Assembly: GCA_944327255.1 (NCBI GenBank)
Contig: CALVHA010000002.1
Coordinates: forward strand, 1 to 64,000
Source of the DNA: Candidatus Gastranaerophilales bacterium
GTDB lineage: Bacteria; Cyanobacteriota; Vampirovibrionia; Gastranaerophilales; Gastranaerophilaceae
Direction: 5' to 3'
Length of the DNA stretch: 64,000 bases
Of the stretch, positions 1 to 7,540 are shown piece by piece. Numbering within the stretch: position 1 is the first letter of the stretch; every line of letters starts with the position of its first letter. A model generated the notes under the pieces. The model ran no database searches. It was not told where the DNA came from and was given only the letters and a program-made list of their open reading frames with translations. Both the position numbers and the translations under genes were made by a program.

Positions 1-81
1 TGCTTTAAGCTTACTTATTTTTTCTTCTACTCTAAAAAGCTCTGTTGAATCAGTTATTCCTAATTTGTTTTCTAAAGCCAT
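1..81 (-). CDS. Fic/DOC-family protein, N-terminal fragment
   Basis: Only the first 27 codons lie in the window; the gene runs off the left edge. The start ATG is at 81-79, preceded by an AGGGG ribosome site. The peptide begins MALENKLGITDSTELFRVEE and continues KISKLKA. From memory, this style of N-terminus (xLENKLGI..S.EL...EE.ISK.KA) opens many bacterial Fic-family proteins, which AMPylate target proteins or act as toxins. The catalytic HPFxxGNGR motif would lie outside the window, so the family call rests on a short stretch only. Confidence 0.5.
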   Translation of the reverse strand, partial: MALENKLGITDSTELFRVEEKISKLKA

Positions 82-148
82 AATTACCCCTATACGACTA
101 TTCTATCATAAAAATTATTAATTTTATATAATATCTCTTCAACAAAAG

Positions 149-180
149 TTCGAACTTAGAAGCGTTAAGCCCGCCATTTG
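149..180 (+). other. 5S-rRNA-like fragment (possible remnant)
   Basis: The stretch CGAACTTAGAAGCG followed by TTAAGCCCGCCA resembles the conserved loop B/helix III core of bacterial 5S rRNA (CCGAACxxGGAAGTTAAGCCCGCCAG). The 5' third and the 3' half of a 5S gene are not recognisable around it, so it cannot be a functional gene. It sits just before a strong terminator hairpin, where the last gene of an rRNA operon would be. It may be a relic of an rRNA operon end, or chance similarity. Confidence 0.25.
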
Positions 181-208
181 AAAAAAGACCCTCTTGAGGG
201 TCTTTTTT
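181..208. terminator. Bidirectional intrinsic terminator
   Basis: Near-perfect palindrome: six A, the stem GACCC(TC) paired with (GA)GGGTC, then six T. It has a U-run on both strands. It lies between the Fic-like gene and the minus-strand gene ending at 322, so it could end that gene or isolate the two. Confidence 0.75.
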
Positions 209-321
209 GTTGTTTGTTGAATTTTCTGTTTTTGTGCAAACATTTCAATCGTGTACGGTTAAAATGATTATATTTTAAAGTCCAATTAATTGTTAGGCTA
301 AAAGCCCAACCTACTTACTAA

Positions 322-843
322 TTATTTTAACCAGCCGAATAGTTTTTCAAAGAAAGTTTTCTTTTCAGACTTTTCTGGTGAAAGGAGATTATCTGTAATC
401 TCATCAAATTTTTTCTTTTTCTCATTCTCTTCCAATGTTTTTAATGCATCATCAAGTTTATATTTTAAATCTGAAAATTCTATATTTTTAATTTTTTGGA
501 TTAATCTATTAAGCAGAGTAGAAGTGGAAGGTTTGAATTCATTAAATTTCCCAGCATCAAAAAATAATTCTGGACGCAAGTTGTTACCTTTAGTTTTGGG
601 GACTGTTGTTTTTAATTTCATGTAAATATATTCCACCCCAAAAGTAGGAGTCCCATGAAAAGACATATCTACATCATACTGTTTGAAAAATTCATTGAAG
701 GCTTTTGATTCTTTGATAGTATTCAAAAGTTTTGCAAATTCTTCAGGGTAAAAATCAGGATTAATAAACCTATGGTTGTATGTTATAGATTTCAGTCTGC
801 CAAAATTTGGTTGTCTTTGGGTGTAGTTATTGTCTATTCTCAT
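322..843 (-). CDS. Hypothetical protein with N-terminal PNFG-type peptide
   Basis: 173 residues, unrecognised. ATG at 843 is preceded by AGGAGA with 10-nt spacing. There is no signal peptide and no membrane segment. The N-terminus MRIDNNYTQRQPNFGRLK carries the short polar peptide ending in (N/S)F-G/T/E that recurs on several unrelated genes of this window. The C-terminal 60 residues are lysine- and glutamate-rich, probably helical, and end in FFEKLFGWLK, which could form an amphipathic helix. Probably cytosolic and lineage-specific; function unknown. Confidence 0.7.
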   Translation of the reverse strand: MRIDNNYTQRQPNFGRLKSITYNHRFINPDFYPEEFAKLLNTIKESKAFNEFFKQYDVDMSFHGTPTFGVEYIYMKLKTTVPKTKGNNLRPELFFDAGKFNEFKPSTSTLLNRLIQKIKNIEFSDLKYKLDDALKTLEENEKKKKFDEITDNLLSPEKSEKKTFFEKLFGWLK

Positions 844-934
844 TTATTAATATCTCCTATGTTGTGTTGTATAAAAATATAAAAAACGTAAAAAAAAATT
901 TTTGCTATGTCTATCAATAAATTATCTTTTGTAA

Positions 935-1126
935 TTCTGCTTTAGGGAATCTTGCTGTAAAGTTTGGCTATTTTTAAATTGGGCTAAAACCTTTCAAAAT
1001 CAAAAAATTCCAGGTTCAACTAATGTCCAAATTTATCGTTTGGCAGGGATGCCCAACAGACTTAACCCGACTGAAATCATACAACAAACTGAAAGCCTAG
1101 GCAAAAACTTATTAAAATCCTTCTAA
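935..1126 (+). pseudogene. Possible remnant of a coding region (C-terminal end)
   Basis: An open frame of 63 codons runs between two stops and has no start codon near its beginning. It reads ...IPGSTNVQIYRLAGMPNRL... and ends in a lysine-rich helix before TAA at 1124. The composition looks protein-like (proline, glycine, arginine and a helical tail) but no family was recognised. An internal ATG at 1049 lacks a convincing upstream gene start. Its tail overlaps the 3' end of the convergent GNAT gene. It may be the decayed end of a gene or a chance open frame. Confidence 0.25.
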
Positions 1127-1831
1127 ATATCTTTTTATGGCATCTTCCCCTAAATCCATTTCAATTCCGCCAAAGATATCTCTCATATATTTCCCCAACG
1201 AAGATTCATCTTGTCTGAAACCATTTCCTCCACAAGCTATTTCTTTTTGTAATTCTTTTTCTGTCCATCTATCAGCATTAAATCCCATTTTTTTATATTT
1301 AATAGCAGCAGATGTTTTACACTTATTTGCAAAACCTTTAAGCCTAAATGCATAAGGAACATCACCTGTACAAGCTTCTAATTTAATTCTTCCTCCCATC
1401 CCAAGTCTTTCACTTAATTGTACAAGTTTTCTTACAATTTCGGAGCCAATTCCTTTATACCCTTCTGCTGTTCCCAAATAATTAATATATAAACAAGGTT
1501 GTTCATCCCTACGATTTAGTCTTTTAAAACTTACATTGCCTATTGCTTCTCCATTTTGATTATAAGCAGTTAAAATATAATGTTTACCATTGTCAACTTT
1601 ACTTGGCAAATCGCTAAAAGTTACATTTTCATGTATACCTGTTTTGGTATTAAGTATTGTTCCAGCCTTATGATTGCTAATTTGTACAATATCGCCTTCT
1701 AATTTTGGTGCTAGTCTTAACCCTGCCGTATTAACTTTTACAGGTATTGTTGCAAGCAAACTTTTACCACCTGTCCGAGTCCAAGCAATAATTTCTTTAC
1801 CTATGGCTGTTCCGATTGTTCCTATCCCCAT
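1112..1831 (-). CDS. GNAT-like acetyltransferase
   Basis: 239 residues; ATG at 1831 with AAAGGAGA upstream. Residues about 85-185 look like a GNAT acyl-CoA-binding fold: a beta strand YINYLGT, then the pyrophosphate-binding loop GYKGIGSEIVRKLVQLSERL (motif A pattern Q/RxxGxG/A, here GYKGIGS), a following strand RIKLEA, and the late YKKMGF element typical of GNAT motif B. The roughly 80 residues before it are not recognised, and the C-terminal about 40 residues are acidic. Substrate unknown. It is flanked by lineage-specific hypotheticals rather than a pathway. Confidence 0.65.
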   Translation of the reverse strand: MGIGTIGTAIGKEIIAWTRTGGKSLLATIPVKVNTAGLRLAPKLEGDIVQISNHKAGTILNTKTGIHENVTFSDLPSKVDNGKHYILTAYNQNGEAIGNVSFKRLNRRDEQPCLYINYLGTAEGYKGIGSEIVRKLVQLSERLGMGGRIKLEACTGDVPYAFRLKGFANKCKTSAAIKYKKMGFNADRWTEKELQKEIACGGNGFRQDESSLGKYMRDIFGGIEMDLGEDAIKRYLEGF

Positions 1832-2148
1832 TAAAAATCTCCTTTATTTCCCCAGTATTTATATAAAATATTTTTTTCCTAAAAAATTGCTTGTTAATTA
1901 TAAATTCTTATATTTATGTTAAGGTGCAAGTCTGCATTATGAAACTAAATAATATGTTATAAACCTTCATTTATATAATGCTTACAAATAAGAAAAAATA
2001 TCAACAGTTTCCCTTATCTTGAACAAAATAATTTTAAGAAATTATAGAGAGAAATTGTGTAGTACTAATAAAAGTGTCTATTTTTTACATTCCTCTTGAA
2101 AATTTATTGATAATCGTTTATACTAAAGAAGGAATGGAGGATTGAAGT
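1832..2148. other. Intergenic region with one promoter
   Basis: A very AT-rich gap between the divergent GNAT gene and the prepilin gene. The only structure I can support is the promoter at 2096-2124 for the prepilin gene. No RNA gene, repeat or terminator was recognised. Confidence 0.6.
2096..2124 (+). promoter_or_regulatory. Sigma-70-type promoter of the prepilin gene
   Basis: -35 box TTGAAA at 2096-2101, a 17-nt spacer and -10 box TATACT at 2119-2124. It is followed at a natural distance by GGAGG (2136-2140) and ATG at 2149. The promoter, ribosome site and ATG line up on the start upstream of the G tract, which supports that start. Confidence 0.6.
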
Positions 2149-2941
2149 ATGCAAAAGTCAAGTATAGTAAGGGTGTTCGGGGGGGGGGGCAGCTCTATCT
2201 ACGATAAATAAAAGGTTTTGCCCTTTTGGTTCTGGCCTTGCATCTCAGAGAAAAAAGAATGCATTTACATTAGCAGAAGTTTTAATAACTCTTGGAATTA
2301 TAGGTGTTGTTGCTGCACTAACGCTTCCTGCTTTAATACAAAGTAATAAGAATATAGAAATTGAAGCTAAATTAAAAAAAATTTATTCTGCAATGAATCA
2401 GGCAATTATATTATCAGAAGCAGATAACGGTCCCAAAGAATATTGGCCTTTATGCGAAACTACCAGTTGCAGATGGTATTACGAACAATATTTTTTGCCA
2501 TATTTAGCGGACATAAAGCATGTGGAATTTTCAGCTGCAGGATATTATAATATTGCAATTTATTTTTCGGATGGAACTCTTTTGATTGGAAAGAATGATC
2601 CATGGTATTATGGTCGTGTAGTATTTTTCTTTTTCCCGAATGCAGGAAATTTTGACCATAATACTTTTGGTTATGTTGGGTCTGATGGGACACTATCACG
2701 TGAGGGGCTTGGAATTTCATTCTGGTCTTTCTGTTTTGTGCCAAGCGAACGCGGGCAAAAATTCCATTATAAAAAAGGGTTTGAACCTTTTAAAATTAAT
2801 TTGGAAGAATTTTCACAGGATAAATTGGAACAAGGAGAATTTCAATGTACAAAAAATGGGCAAAACAGAAGTTACTGTACTGCTCTTATACAGCTTAACG
2901 GATGGAAAATTCCTAAAGATTATCCATTTAAAGTCAGATAA
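2149..2941 (+). CDS. Prepilin-like protein, frame interrupted by an 11-G tract
   Basis: The N-terminal region carries a type IV prepilin/pseudopilin signature, KKN-A-FTLAEVLITLGIIGVVAA, with Phe at +1 and Glu at +5 of the mature form. This is cleaved and methylated by the prepilin peptidase PilD before assembly at the inner membrane. The ATG at 2149 has a textbook promoter and GGAGG, but its frame runs through a G11 tract (2179-2189) and stops at 2209 after 20 codons. With 10 G the frame would continue unbroken through the prepilin motif to TAA at 2939 (263 residues). Downstream ATGs such as 2393 would delete the pilin helix. The leader would be unusually long, about 38 residues. The mature part has several cysteines and aromatic residues, like a minor pilin. 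It may be phase-variable and OFF here, or the tract may be a sequencing error. Confidence 0.8.
2179..2189 (+). repeat. Homopolymeric G11 tract (candidate contingency locus)
   Basis: Eleven consecutive G in a very AT-rich genome, placed 10 codons into a prepilin gene. Tract length sets the frame: 10 or 13 G would join the start to the prepilin body, while 11 G gives a 20-residue product. Such tracts mutate by slipped-strand mispairing in known phase-variable surface genes. Confidence 0.8.
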
Positions 2942-2991
2942 GTCTATCCGAAATAGCAATTTTTCATATTCACCGGTTTTATCTTATACAT

Positions 2992-3618
2992 ATGGATAAT
3001 ACCTCAATTTCTTTTACATCAAAAATAAGATTTGTAGACAGACCTGTGTATAAAATGATGAAAAAGGCTAATTACATTGACTTTCATCATAATAGTTCAA
3101 ATATTTTGAAAGCAAAAGAGTTTTATTCTGAAGAAATTAGAACCTGCACCGGAGGAGGACTTGTATCTCCGTCTATTGAGGCAGAAGGATTCCATTTTTT
3201 GGATGATAAGGTAAATAACAAAAAGTTTCCTATGATAGTTAATTCTCTGTTCCGTTTTGTAAAAAATCCTGAAAGAGGCTTGCTTATTGGGAGTAAAGAA
3301 TTAAAAGGAAATCCATATTCTATTATTCAGTTTGAAAATTTAAAGAAAACGTTTCTTGAACGAGTGAAGAATGTTTCATTATTCCAAAAACATAGATATA
3401 CAAATTCTGAATCTTATTACCATTATTCTCTTGATGATGACACATGGACAATTTTATCTGCATTTCGCCGTGAAGATAGCCCTAAATATAATGTAGTAAA
3501 AAGTTTACGGGATTTGCGTGAATGTTTTGAAAAAATTTCAATTGCGGATGGTGACAGACTTTTTATAGGTAAAAAAGAAATTCTTCCTGAAGACTGTCCT
3601 GAAATATTTAATTTGTAA
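2992..3618 (+). CDS. Hypothetical protein, CTGGG-motif family
   Basis: 208 residues, not a known enzyme to me. It begins MDNTSISFTSKIRFVDR, another example of the short N-terminal peptide with a central SFT/NFT. A conserved-looking block IRTCTGGGLVSPSIEAEGFH follows at about residues 43-62. I have an impression of similar proteins in Gastranaerophilales genomes, which I cannot verify here. No signal peptide or membrane segment. No clear ribosome site precedes ATG 2992, so translation may depend on coupling with the prepilin gene ending 50 nt earlier. Its 3' end overlaps the convergent SMR exporter gene by 11 nt. Confidence 0.65.
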   Translation: MDNTSISFTSKIRFVDRPVYKMMKKANYIDFHHNSSNILKAKEFYSEEIRTCTGGGLVSPSIEAEGFHFLDDKVNNKKFPMIVNSLFRFVKNPERGLLIGSKELKGNPYSIIQFENLKKTFLERVKNVSLFQKHRYTNSESYYHYSLDDDTWTILSAFRREDSPKYNVVKSLRDLRECFEKISIADGDRLFIGKKEILPEDCPEIFNL

Positions 3619-3925
3619 GAAGTTTCAACCCCGTAATTCCGCAGATAATTAAGCCGATACATGCAAGTCTCATTGCGCTTACTGGTTCTTTAAAAAGTAT
3701 AATCCCGAAGATAACAGTTCCTAATGTTCCGATTCCTGTCCAGATGGCATACGCAGTTCCAAGCGGTAAATTTTTCAAAGCGAGTGCAAGAAAATAAAAA
3801 CTTGCAATCATGCATACTGCGGTAAAAACAGATGGTATAGTGCGACTGAATCCATGAGAAAATTTTAATCCTACAGCCCAGCTTATCTCAAATAATCCTG
3901 CTATAAATAAATAAATCCAATGCAT
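3608..3925 (-). CDS. gdx: SMR-family guanidinium exporter (Gdx/SugE type)
   Basis: 105 residues with four predicted transmembrane helices, the size of small multidrug resistance transporters. The essential membrane glutamate lies in FEISWAVGLK near residue 13, and the WA-GLK pattern is that of the Gdx (formerly SugE) subtype, which exports guanidinium in exchange for protons as an antiparallel dimer. The loop GTAYAIWTGIGTLGT is also typical. ATG at 3925 has AGGAGA. The guanidine-I riboswitch immediately upstream independently supports guanidinium as substrate. This is a single-gene transcription unit. Confidence 0.92.
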   Translation of the reverse strand: MHWIYLFIAGLFEISWAVGLKFSHGFSRTIPSVFTAVCMIASFYFLALALKNLPLGTAYAIWTGIGTLGTVIFGIILFKEPVSAMRLACIGLIICGITGLKLLTN

Positions 3926-3946
3926 TCTTTTTCTCCTGTTTAATAT

Positions 3947-3978
3947 AAAAAAGCCTTGAGAGATTTTATCTCCCAGGC
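3947..3978 (-). terminator. Riboswitch-controlled intrinsic terminator
   Basis: On the minus strand GCCTGGGAGA and TCTCTCAAGGC form a hairpin followed by six T. Its 5' arm overlaps the 3' conserved part of the aptamer (GGATAAAAGCC-GGGAGA), so ligand binding and terminator formation should compete. It is the expression platform upstream of the exporter gene. Confidence 0.8.
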
Positions 3979-4060
3979 TTTTATCCTTCCGTGTCCGCCG
4001 TTTAAATTGGCGGGTTTTCTCTCGGACCAGACCAACGAATAATTGCGGAATCCTAGAAAA
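3965..4060 (-). ncRNA. Guanidine-I (ykkC) riboswitch
   Basis: The minus strand carries the hallmarks of the ykkC/guanidine-I aptamer in order: CTAGGATTCCG, GGTCTGGTCCGAGAGA, a variable GC-rich hairpin (CCCGCC...GGCGGA), ACACGG and GGATAAAAGCCTGGGAGA. This RNA binds guanidinium and turns on exporters and carboxylases. Here it precedes an SMR exporter, one of its standard targets. The 3' part overlaps a terminator, implying transcriptional control. A TATAAT-like -10 lies just upstream on the minus strand at 4076-4071. Confidence 0.92.
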
Positions 4061-4165
4061 CTTTATTTTTATTATACAACAAATTATTTATACTTGCTGA
4101 TTTTTATTTGCAATCAGTTTTTTGTATGATTGTTTATGATTGTTTTTTTATTAATCTTTATATAC

Positions 4166-4181
4166 AGTCAATTAATTGACT
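4166..4181. promoter_or_regulatory. 16-bp perfect palindrome (possible operator)
   Basis: AGTCAATTAATTGACT is perfectly self-complementary. It lies about 40 nt upstream of the start of the exported protein at 4221, in the place of a promoter/operator. It is too short and without a U-run to be a terminator. The protein that would bind it is unknown. Confidence 0.4.
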
Positions 4182-4220
4182 ATTATTCGTTAATACCCCA
4201 GTGTTTAGAGGATTTTTGTT

Positions 4221-5009
4221 ATGAAAAAAATAGTTTTGATATGGCTATTAGGAGTTTTGTTGTCTCAAAATTTTGTTTACTGTGGTGAAATTATTACTGA
4301 ACCGCAGTTCCCAGAGAGTGAATTGGATAAATTTGCTGTTACCTGTCCTTTAAATAATGATAATTTAGATAAAAGAATTTCAAATATCAATAATGCTTTC
4401 AGCTGTTTGGACGGTAAGGAATTAGAGGCTGTAAAACTTGAAAGAGGACGTAAATTTATTGTTCAGTCAAAACAACCAATGTCTTCTGATACACCGGAAG
4501 GGGCACTTATTGATTTTGTTTCTGTAAGGGATGTTGATATTTTTTATGATAAAGAACCTTCAACAATTATGTTTACAGGTGAAGTTATCGAAAATAAGCC
4601 TCCACGTCTTCTTGGCAGAAGCAGTACTTTGAAATTGCAAATAAATAAAATTAAAGTAGATAATGTAACATATCCAGCAGAAGCATATATTACTAAAATG
4701 GGTAAAAAACAAATATTTGCAGGCATTTTAGCAGGTGCACCGGTTTATCTGGTAAATCTTGGAGAAGTTGCAGATAAAGGAACAGTCACAATTGATAAAG
4801 TTTATAAAGATCCTTGCCAATATAGTTGTGAGAGCATTACAACAGTGTTACGCCCTTTTTATTATTTAGGCGGGGCAATTTTACAGCTTGCGGATTTGTT
4901 AATAGCCCCGATAGTTTGCTTTTTTATGCCCGGTAAAGAAATTGATATTCCGGAAAATACTGCTTTTGAAATTAAACTTGAAAATGATATTTCATTATTA
5001 AAGCTATGA
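4221..5009 (+). CDS. Exported hypothetical protein
   Basis: 262 residues. The first about 21 residues form a Sec signal peptide (MKK, hydrophobic core, cleavage probably after YCG). The remainder is predicted beta-rich with a middle block (about 95-165) of the type found in periplasmic proteins that define a permitted value or bounds (FTGEVIENKPPRLLGR...). A hydrophobic segment near residues 210-235 (YYLGGAILQLADLLIAPIVCFFM) could be a membrane helix or hairpin. Ribosome site GAGGA precedes ATG. Function unknown. The general build (signal peptide, small beta domain) resembles the pair at 47597-48868, but no clear homology was proven. Confidence 0.65.
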   Translation: MKKIVLIWLLGVLLSQNFVYCGEIITEPQFPESELDKFAVTCPLNNDNLDKRISNINNAFSCLDGKELEAVKLERGRKFIVQSKQPMSSDTPEGALIDFVSVRDVDIFYDKEPSTIMFTGEVIENKPPRLLGRSSTLKLQINKIKVDNVTYPAEAYITKMGKKQIFAGILAGAPVYLVNLGEVADKGTVTIDKVYKDPCQYSCESITTVLRPFYYLGGAILQLADLLIAPIVCFFMPGKEIDIPENTAFEIKLENDISLLKL

Positions 5010-5795
5010 ATGTTTGTCGTGTTTGGCCGTTCCTGTTTCAATACCTGCAATTGTTAATGCAACAGGCACCAATCTTGATATTATATCAGGAATAGGTCCT
5101 TTTTCTGCCATAAGAGATACAGCTAAGCAAACATCATCTAAGTGAGGAGCAAAATCCGTAATTTTAATTCCTCTGTGTCTTTTTTCGCCATGAATTTTTT
5201 CATTAATTAGGTTTGAAGTTTTGTTTCCTACAATGATACCGGTTCCTAATGGTACTGCACTAACAACTGTCGGGCATAGAACTTTTAAAAATTTATTTCC
5301 CTGTATAAATTTTGAAGCTTTTTGAAGTTGTAAATGAGTGGTTTCTTTTTTTGCAAGATCTTCAAATTTTTTATATAATGTTGCAGGAAGAGCAACAAAG
5401 CCTAGAGGAATTGCAATATCTCCAAGCATTTGACTTACGGCTTCCGAACATTTTGTCGCAAAATTTTCTTTTTTATCAAATATTGCACCGCCGGCAAGTC
5501 CGCCTAAAACAGATCCGGCTCCCATAGTAAGAATTTCGCCTGTTTTAAAGTCAAGAACTCTGCCGTTATTTTTTGCTTTATTGGTAATTTTAAATATTGC
5601 CCAATCTTTAACAGGTGTTTTTGCAATTTTTGAAGGGTTAAGAGAAAATCCCTGTCTTTTCGATATTATTGCAAGAGCGCCGGCAACCCCTAAAATTGAA
5701 CTTGCAGTTACTCCTATTTGGACTTTTTTATTGTTTGCAGGATGATGTTCTTTATTAGATTTTACAGGTGCATTTGTAATTGCCTTAATCTGCAT
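5004..5795 (-). CDS. Hypothetical membrane protein
   Basis: 263 residues, unrecognised. AAGGA precedes ATG 5795. The polar N-terminus (MQIKAITNAPVKSNKEHHPANNKK) is followed by glycine/alanine-rich hydrophobic stretches at about residues 26-46, 88-107, 125-140 and 168-190, suggesting several membrane segments or hairpins. There is no Sec-type signal. It converges on and overlaps by 6 nt the exported protein gene ending at 5009, and is divergent from the membrane protein starting near 5951. The two divergent proteins share a style (a polar head, then membrane parts), so a joint function is possible but unproven. Confidence 0.6.
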   Translation of the reverse strand: MQIKAITNAPVKSNKEHHPANNKKVQIGVTASSILGVAGALAIISKRQGFSLNPSKIAKTPVKDWAIFKITNKAKNNGRVLDFKTGEILTMGAGSVLGGLAGGAIFDKKENFATKCSEAVSQMLGDIAIPLGFVALPATLYKKFEDLAKKETTHLQLQKASKFIQGNKFLKVLCPTVVSAVPLGTGIIVGNKTSNLINEKIHGEKRHRGIKITDFAPHLDDVCLAVSLMAEKGPIPDIISRLVPVALTIAGIETGTAKHDKHS

Positions 5796-5950
5796 TTTGA
5801 TTGTCCTTTTTCTTCAATTGTATCAAAAACAATAAATATTCAACATTGCTATTTTTATGTAAAATATTAACAATTCTTAAATGTTTAATATGTAACAAAA
5901 TTTTAAAATAAAAGTAAAGTTAGGCAAAAAAAATATTTCACCTGCTTTAT

Positions 5951-7540
5951 ATGAAGGTAAGTTATTGGTACTTGATTATGACAGTGAAAATTACTCCCGC
6001 AAGTTTATATAAACCGCAGACATCTCATAGATTTATGAAGAGCATGGCAAATGCAGGGCTGGCCAGATTTATTCTGCTTGAAGCCTTTGTTGAAGGTGGC
6101 AGAACTTATCAGGCTTATAAAAGAGGTGGTTTTGACGAAGGCAGAGAGCGTATAACAGAAGAATTTACCGGGGCTGTATTTTGGCTTGGTGGTGTTAAGG
6201 CTTTTAACGCAATTAATGATAAGATAGGAAAATGGATTCTTAAACTCCGAACAACGGATTTTGATCTGGGAAATGATAAAGCCAGAAATCCGCTTGCGAA
6301 CTTTTTACATTCAGAAAAAAGTACAAAAACTGGAAAAGCTTTTACTGAAGGTCAAATTGCTAAGTTTAAGTCTGCAAAACTTATTGCAAGTATTCTGCTT
6401 GCAAATACTATGATAGGTTTTGTTGTTCCTAAAATAAATCAGGCAATTACAAGAATGTATCATAAAAAGGACAAAAATAAAGAAAATATTCCAAATGAAC
6501 AAAATACATTCCGTAGAGATTCTATTGATACATTCCTGTCCGGAGCAAAGAAAAATAAAGAAAATATTTCTTTTGGAGCCGGATCGTCTGCATTATTATC
6601 TCTTGCTTACAACCTTGAAAATAATACTACTTGGCAATTATTGTCTACTGATATAGGAACTGCTACAGGGCGTACAATTAGTGCCAGAAATAATGATGAA
6701 CGCCGTGAAATTTTATTTAGAGATCTTTCATCCATATATTTCTATATGTTTAACATGCCTAATATAAATAAATGGTTAAATATGGTTCAACAAAACGGCA
6801 GAAAAACAAGAGTAGATTCAATGAATGCAGCATATACGGCTGATTTAATGAAATCTATAGTTAAAGACAGAGGGGGAAAAATTTCTCCACAGGAACTTGA
6901 AAAAGAAATGTTTGGAGACGGAAATGTTACTATTCCTAAGTCGCTCAAGGACGAATTTAAAAACGGCTTTATGTCCATAGAAGAATTTAAAGAAAAAATT
7001 CCTTCATTTGTCGCTGCTGATAAAGTCAAGGAATATACCGAAATTGCTCAGAAAATGTCCGAACTTCAGCCGAAAGTTCAGGGAGTTGGTAGAATTACTC
7101 TTGACCAGGCAGAGAGAACCTTTAAAGGCGGATATTTGAATAATCCTGACTTTTTAAAAGAACTCTATGAACTCTCGTTTGGCAAGAATAGTAAAACTAA
7201 GCTGCCGAACTTCCTTGATCCTTATAAATTTATATCTGCAAAATCAATTGATGGAGTTGATTCTGATTTGAAATATTTTGTTGAGCAAATTATTAAAAAA
7301 GCGAAAGAAGCTTCTGTAGAGATTGATGTAACAACATTGGAAAAAGCTGTTAAGAAAAACTTCAGATTAAATGCTGTTAACTGGGGTTCCGGCTTCGCTG
7401 TTTCCGCATTGTTCTTATCTACTTTAATCCCTAAGATTCAATATTGGATAACTAAAAAAATAACAGGTTCCAACTCATTCCCTGGTACAGAGGAATTTAG
7501 AAACATGCAGAATCAGAATGCGGAGAGTAAAGCTGCTTAA
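5951..7540 (+). CDS. Large hypothetical membrane-associated protein
   Basis: Up to 529 residues. The first ATG at 5951 gives a short odd extension; the ATG at 5978-5980, which begins MTVKITPASLYKPQ, fits the N-terminal style of neighbouring lineage-specific proteins, but neither has a strong ribosome site. A hydrophobic stretch near residues 140-160 (LIASILLANTMIGFVVPKI) and another near 485-505 (GFAVSALFLSTLIPKIQYWI) frame a mostly polar helical middle. No enzyme motif was recognised. Its stop overlaps the convergent XRE gene by 4 nt. Function unknown. Confidence 0.6.
   Translation: MKVSYWYLIMTVKITPASLYKPQTSHRFMKSMANAGLARFILLEAFVEGGRTYQAYKRGGFDEGRERITEEFTGAVFWLGGVKAFNAINDKIGKWILKLRTTDFDLGNDKARNPLANFLHSEKSTKTGKAFTEGQIAKFKSAKLIASILLANTMIGFVVPKINQAITRMYHKKDKNKENIPNEQNTFRRDSIDTFLSGAKKNKENISFGAGSSALLSLAYNLENNTTWQLLSTDIGTATGRTISARNNDERREILFRDLSSIYFYMFNMPNINKWLNMVQQNGRKTRVDSMNAAYTADLMKSIVKDRGGKISPQELEKEMFGDGNVTIPKSLKDEFKNGFMSIEEFKEKIPSFVAADKVKEYTEIAQKMSELQPKVQGVGRITLDQAERTFKGGYLNNPDFLKELYELSFGKNSKTKLPNFLDPYKFISAKSIDGVDSDLKYFVEQIIKKAKEASVEIDVTTLEKAVKKNFRLNAVNWGSGFAVSALFLSTLIPKIQYWITKKITGSNSFPGTEEFRNMQNQNAESKAA

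Noticed and set aside
2393..2941. Prepilin body as a complete gene starting at ATG 2393
   Set aside because: This start removes the pilin helix, and there is no ribosome site. The promoter and GGAGG point to ATG 2149.
2460..2999. Two further open frames (minus 2460-2744 and plus 2640-2999) beside the prepilin gene
   Set aside because: They lie in other frames of the pilin body and its neighbour, have no ribosome site, and read as low-complexity. The prepilin frame explains the region.
4544..4726. Minus-strand open frame inside the exported protein gene at 4221
   Set aside because: A shadow of the plus-strand gene with a poor start, and no composition supporting a protein.
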